Source: Clostridia bacterium (lineage in GTDB: Bacteria > Bacillota > Clostridia > Oscillospirales > CAG-272). From it: DNA of 16,759 nt. Within the stretch, counting starts at the first letter, position 1. The number at the start of each line of letters is the position of its first letter. Under the pieces are notes generated by a model, which made no database searches, was not told the origin of the DNA, and saw only the letters and a list, made by a program, of their open reading frames with translations. Below are positions 12,664 through 16,759 of the stretch, one piece after another. Position numbers and translations under genes: made by a program. Location of the stretch: assembly GCA_017408535.1 (NCBI GenBank), contig JAFQUL010000028.1, forward strand, positions 1-16,759, given 5' to 3'.

Positions 12664-15600
12664 ATGGAAAACAAGGTATTAAAACGGATTCTGAGTATGC
12701 TGCTGGCTGCGGTGATGATCATCGGCCTCGTTCCTGCCTTTGAGTTACCCGCTTTTGCGGGCTTTGCGGAGGACTATATGGAGGGAAAGACCGTCATTAC
12801 AAAGGTGGAGCTGACCATCGAGGACTTCCAACTTCATAATGAGCTTCGCGGCTACGATGCGGGGTGGATGATAAGCAGTTGTGTGATCAACGACTCCTCC
12901 CAGCCCTATTATTGTCCCAAGGACATACAGGTAGGCATGTGGCAAAGTTATGGTTTTGTCGGTAACAGTTTCCTGTGGTCGAGTGAGCTCGTGCGGGTAG
13001 GAATTCCTTTACAACCAAGAAGTGTCAAAACAGGCGGGGACGCCGACTACACCTTTGACCTCTGGCACCCCGAGGAGATCGAGATCTGGGTCAACGGCGT
13101 CAAAAGAGAGGACGCATATGTTAAGATAGGTTACTCGGAGATCATTGATATTGTTATTCCCTATGAGGTTGCAAAATACGATGGTCCCGAGTGTACCGTC
13201 ACCTTTGACGCCGGCGGCGTGGTGGAAAACAAGGTCTATACGCCAATGGTGGGCGGTTACGTCAGCGAGCCTTTCATGCGCTGCGAGGGAAAGGTGTTTG
13301 AGGGCTGGTACGAGGATCCCGAAAAAACAAAGAAATTCGATTTTGAAAACACGCAGATATATGAAGATATGACCCTCTATGCCCGTTGGCGCGACATTTT
13401 GCCCACCGAGACCATAACCAAGCTGGAGCTTGAGCTGGCTGTTCCGCGGCTACACGACGGCATGACCTACAAGGAGGCGGTGGATGCCTTTGACAAAGTA
13501 TACGATTATGACGAAAAAGGATATCATCTAAGCTACGCTAGAATTTATCAACCGGTCGAGCAAAAAAGCGACGATTACCTGTACGCAGGTGTTACAACCT
13601 ACGTTGAAGCATGCGTTTATGCGATTCCATATGGGGAGAACGTGAAATCTCCGCCCTATACCTTCGATTGGAACAATCTTGATGATATTGAGATATGGAT
13701 CGACGGTGAGCTTAGAACTGATGCCGTAGTTAGCTCTTACGATGAAGACTGGCGTTTAATAAGAATCCGCTTCCCCGTTACGGTGGTCCATGAAACCCCT
13801 TACTACGAGGAGGTCATCGACAGCGAGGGATATACCCGCTACGTCAAGGATTGGGAGGGCCTGGTGGACGTTATGTCCGATCTGAACGAGGATGCCATCA
13901 GGCAATTCGGCAAGCTGAACGTAGTGCTGACCGAGAATATTACGCTGGATGAGAGTTGCTTGTACTACGGGGACAAAAGCGCGATCCGTCTGGATGTTCC
14001 GGCAGGCTTGGACGTGGTATTTGATTTCCGGGACCATACCATCAGTGGCGATTTGGATCTGCGAAAGGTCGGAGACGAAGAGTATGCTCTGACTGACTTT
14101 TTACTGTTCCGCCTGGGCAAGGATGCCGGCCTTACCCTTGAGGGTGAGCGAAGTGGCGGTGTAGCGGTGAACGTGATCCAGGATAGTGACTATACCTTTT
14201 CTGCCATCCGTGTTATGAGCGATACCCCCCGGGACTCCCGAAACGATCCCTATCGGGGAAAGCTCACCGTCAACGGCGGCACCTATACCATGACCACCGA
14301 GAACGAGGATCGACACATCCCCCGAGGTTTATTTGGGAAAAAATGGCTCTACCGCGGCACCTTCATTGCCGACCATGTGGAGACCGAGATCAACGACGGA
14401 TTCTTTAACCTGGTGGCAGACGAATGGGGCGGACGGGCGACCGTTGCCTTTGCCACCGTGGTCAGCAACAGCCACCTCCATTTGGAAACGGCCCCTAAGG
14501 GTGCGGTGACCCCATATATCGAAACGGGACATACCGTCATTAACGGCGGCAGATTTACCGCATTGACCGGCGGCTACGCCGTGCACCATTTTGATACTCC
14601 CTATTATATAATCGAAAACCGGAGCTGCGATTACGCCAAAGAGAATAAAGCTGCCCCGGAAAACAGCTACTACCATATCAATTATCCCACCATTTGCGGC
14701 GGCAGCTTTAGCGGCAGGATCGGATTTACCGGCTTTACTACCGCCGAATCCGACGGCAACGAGTATTTGAACGAGAGAAGCATCTCTCTCATGCTTCCCG
14801 AAAAATATGTGGCAACCTATTACGACAAGGTGACCGACTCTGAGATAAGGGATCTTTCGGGGCTTACCTGGAAGGATCTCCACGAAAACACTCGCCTTGT
14901 GATCATCTCCGATACTATACTGAAGTCTGCCGTCATCATGCCGAACGGCGGGGAGGAGACTTATCGGGTGAAGGAGGGAACGGAAGTCACCTTTAAGGTG
15001 CAGTACGAATGGGCGGATTGGCTGGAAGGAAGCTTCCCGGTTACCGAGACCTGGACGGTAGACCCCACCGATCCCGGCTATGAGAGCTATTCCCAAAGCG
15101 GAAACAGTATTAAGATCAGCTTTGCCGAAAAGCAGCACCGCAGCGGCGTGACTCTGCAGGCGAGAGCGCTTATACACACCGGCTACGGTCAGCTGGTCAA
15201 GACCATAGAGCTGCCCGTTACCGTTTGGCGAAAGGTGGATATCTTAACCTATACACCGAATCTTACCTACGAAGGACCCGACTGCGTGATGGACGGCGAG
15301 GGCTTCTACTTCTACATCCGAGAAAAGGAATGCTACGAGTATGACCCTGCTACCCTCGTGGTTGAAGTAGACGGCGAAATTGTAAAGCCCGTGGGCGACG
15401 GGCGCTATATTGTCAACAACGTCAAGTGGAAGGCAAACACCAATATTCAGATCAATGCCACCGCTGAGACCCGTGCTTATTCCTTGATCAAATATGTTTT
15501 CGGCACAGGCGTGATCGGTACAGCCAAAGTCTACAAGGGGGAAATCTTGACCTTGCCTACACTGAAGAGTCTCGGTATAGAATTACCGAGAACAATGAAG

Positions 15601-16759
15601 ATGGAGTACTGGAACGTTTCCGGATACGGCAAATACCAGCCGGGCGATAAGATAACGATCACCGGTGCGAAGGAAGTCACGGTTACTGCCGTTTTCGACA
15701 ACTACTATGCCGTTGAAATGCGAGAGGGTGCCAAGGCTTATTCCGACGAAGCCCATACAAAATCTATATCCAACGCCAAGGAAAACGATTATATCTATAT
15801 CACCGCTCCCGAGATGGAGGAAATGCAGTTCTATATGTGGGATTACGAGCTGACGCAGGACACCTACCAAAGACCCTATTTCGGTGACGTATCCGCCGCA
15901 GAAACCTGGGTCATGATGCCCCCCAGCGGCATCATCCTCACTCCTCTTTATACCACTGCCGTAACCGAGATTAATATCTACGGTGTGGTTCAGCCCGTTG
16001 CCGGAGAGAAATATCTTTCCATTTGTGATGATTACGGCAAGCACAGCGATGGTATCAGGGAAACCGATAAGCTTTCTGCGAATTCAAACTGGTATCGCGT
16101 TGTAGGGGGAGAAAATGTATCCATTACCTACAGCGATGATGTGATCTTTACGGCGGGTGAAACCTATCGTTACGAGGTCCTTCTTAATGTTCCTATGACA
16201 AACGAAGGTATATACGATTTTCCATTGGATATAAACGATTTACGTGTGAATATTGAGAACATTTCCGCAAGTGCCTATATACTTACGAAGGAGTATACCA
16301 ATAAATGGCGGGATTATCTGAAGGTAACCGTGGAGTTTACTATCCCAAGCGGTGTCGGCGTGACCCTCAGCGGTACTGTCACCGGCTTCGGTGAGGACGG
16401 TGATACGACTATGGTAGAGCTGATCCCGAAGGGTGAAACAAAGGCTGCGCATTTCACTATGCTTATCGGCAGATCTGCGAGATATTCCTTTGTGGACGTA
16501 AAGCCCGGTACATATACCCTGAGGGTATCCAAGGACGATCACGTTACCCGTGAATATACCGTTACGGTAGGCGGTTACAGTGTAACTCAGGATGCAAAGA
16601 TACATCTCAAGGGTGACGTCAACGGCGACGGACGTGTAAACACCACCGACGTCGGCCGTGCAAACGCTCACGCCAAGAAGACGACTCTTCTCACCGGCTA
16701 CGAGCTTGCCTGTTCAGACATTAACGGAGATGGCAGAGTAAACACCACCGACGTTGGCC
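12664..16759 (+). CDS. Large secreted multidomain protein with InlB-type repeat, beta-helix-like region and C-terminal dockerin (first 1365 residues, cut by window edge)
   Basis: One uninterrupted frame from the ATG at 12664 (AAGGAG upstream) to the right edge. It has a Sec signal peptide (basic K4-R8, hydrophobic 9-24, likely cleavage after AFA at residue 32). A module at 43-169 recurs at 249-372: both start TKxEL and end in YTFD...IEIW(V/I)(N/D)G. Between them is an InlB/Listeria-Bacteroides-type repeat (about 178-242, FEGWYED...LYARW). Residues about 395-690 have recurring INGGxF/VNGGTY-type turns and look like a right-handed beta-helix. An Ig-like region (about 758-855), a second InlB-like stretch (YWNVSGYGKYQPGD) and a carboxypeptidase-regulatory-like domain (about 1222-1315) follow. 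A type I dockerin has loops at 1318-1329 (DVNGDGRVNTTD) and 1352-1363. It is probably exported and attached through a cohesin. Adhesion or glycan binding is inferred; no glycosidase catalytic domain is recognised. Confidence 0.88.
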   Translation, partial: MENKVLKRILSMLLAAVMIIGLVPAFELPAFAGFAEDYMEGKTVITKVELTIEDFQLHNELRGYDAGWMISSCVINDSSQPYYCPKDIQVGMWQSYGFVGNSFLWSSELVRVGIPLQPRSVKTGGDADYTFDLWHPEEIEIWVNGVKREDAYVKIGYSEIIDIVIPYEVAKYDGPECTVTFDAGGVVENKVYTPMVGGYVSEPFMRCEGKVFEGWYEDPEKTKKFDFENTQIYEDMTLYARWRDILPTETITKLELELAVPRLHDGMTYKEAVDAFDKVYDYDEKGYHLSYARIYQPVEQKSDDYLYAGVTTYVEACVYAIPYGENVKSPPYTFDWNNLDDIEIWIDGELRTDAVVSSYDEDWRLIRIRFPVTVVHETPYYEEVIDSEGYTRYVKDWEGLVDVMSDLNEDAIRQFGKLNVVLTENITLDESCLYYGDKSAIRLDVPAGLDVVFDFRDHTISGDLDLRKVGDEEYALTDFLLFRLGKDAGLTLEGERSGGVAVNVIQDSDYTFSAIRVMSDTPRDSRNDPYRGKLTVNGGTYTMTTENEDRHIPRGLFGKKWLYRGTFIADHVETEINDGFFNLVADEWGGRATVAFATVVSNSHLHLETAPKGAVTPYIETGHTVINGGRFTALTGGYAVHHFDTPYYIIENRSCDYAKENKAAPENSYYHINYPTICGGSFSGRIGFTGFTTAESDGNEYLNERSISLMLPEKYVATYYDKVTDSEIRDLSGLTWKDLHENTRLVIISDTILKSAVIMPNGGEETYRVKEGTEVTFKVQYEWADWLEGSFPVTETWTVDPTDPGYESYSQSGNSIKISFAEKQHRSGVTLQARALIHTGYGQLVKTIELPVTVWRKVDILTYTPNLTYEGPDCVMDGEGFYFYIREKECYEYDPATLVVEVDGEIVKPVGDGRYIVNNVKWKANTNIQINATAETRAYSLIKYVFGTGVIGTAKVYKGEILTLPTLKSLGIELPRTMKMEYWNVSGYGKYQPGDKITITGAKEVTVTAVFDNYYAVEMREGAKAYSDEAHTKSISNAKENDYIYITAPEMEEMQFYMWDYELTQDTYQRPYFGDVSAAETWVMMPPSGIILTPLYTTAVTEINIYGVVQPVAGEKYLSICDDYGKHSDGIRETDKLSANSNWYRVVGGENVSITYSDDVIFTAGETYRYEVLLNVPMTNEGIYDFPLDINDLRVNIENISASAYILTKEYTNKWRDYLKVTVEFTIPSGVGVTLSGTVTGFGEDGDTTMVELIPKGETKAAHFTMLIGRSARYSFVDVKPGTYTLRVSKDDHVTREYTVTVGGYSVTQDAKIHLKGDVNGDGRVNTTDVGRANAHAKKTTLLTGYELACSDINGDGRVNTTDVG

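Noticed and set aside
14329..15177. Long antisense open frame (282 codons) within the dockerin gene
   Set aside because: It lies wholly opposite a well-supported coding frame with recognisable domains, has no convincing ribosome binding site or family, and several similar antisense frames occur in this GC-richer gene.

Overview
This looks like a low-to-mid GC Gram-positive chromosome segment, most likely from a gut-type anaerobic member of class Clostridia (Bacillota). The grounds are AAGGAGG-like ribosome binding sites before most genes, TTGACA/TATAAT-type promoters, a clostridial-length FeoB followed by a FeoB-associated Cys-rich peptide, a WecG/TagA-type glycosyltransferase, and a secreted InlB-repeat/dockerin protein. 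The lineage is inferred from gene content only.

Layout. (1) 1-3200, minus strand: a uvrB-uvrA nucleotide-excision-repair operon, with uvrA cut by the left edge. Its sigma-A promoter sits over a near-perfect 15-bp-arm inverted repeat. (2) 3209-6545: a ferrous-iron block. feoA, feoB and a 57-residue Cys-rich membrane peptide run on the minus strand. A small DtxR-family repressor gene lies divergently on the plus strand. Three copies of a DtxR-like box (AGTTAGC-N4-GCTAACT type) lie in front of feoA (two) and feoB (one). (3) 6551-8293: a bidirectional terminator, then manA-radC on the minus strand. (4) 8354-8594: a 40-codon gene for a K/Q/N-only-type peptide with its own leader hairpin and terminator. 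(5) 8585-9604: a complete XerC/D-like tyrosine recombinase on the minus strand. (6) 9701-11246: a two-gene plus-strand operon, an unrecognised polytopic membrane protein and a WecG/TagA/CpsF glycosyltransferase, closed by a bidirectional terminator. (7) 11249-16759: a membrane-anchored LuxR-type regulator on the minus strand, facing away from a very large secreted dockerin-bearing surface protein on the plus strand that runs off the right edge.

The most interesting part is the 320-bp divergent control region in (7). Six copies of the word CCACACT(T/C), in both orientations, lie within about 110 bp. One copy fills the -35/-10 spacer of the regulator promoter and another touches the -35 of the dockerin-protein promoter. 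This suggests a self-contained, locally wired system: an envelope-sensing seven-TM regulator with a cytoplasmic LuxR HTH, an operator cluster, and a surface protein. No RNA genes, CRISPR arrays or insertion sequences were seen.
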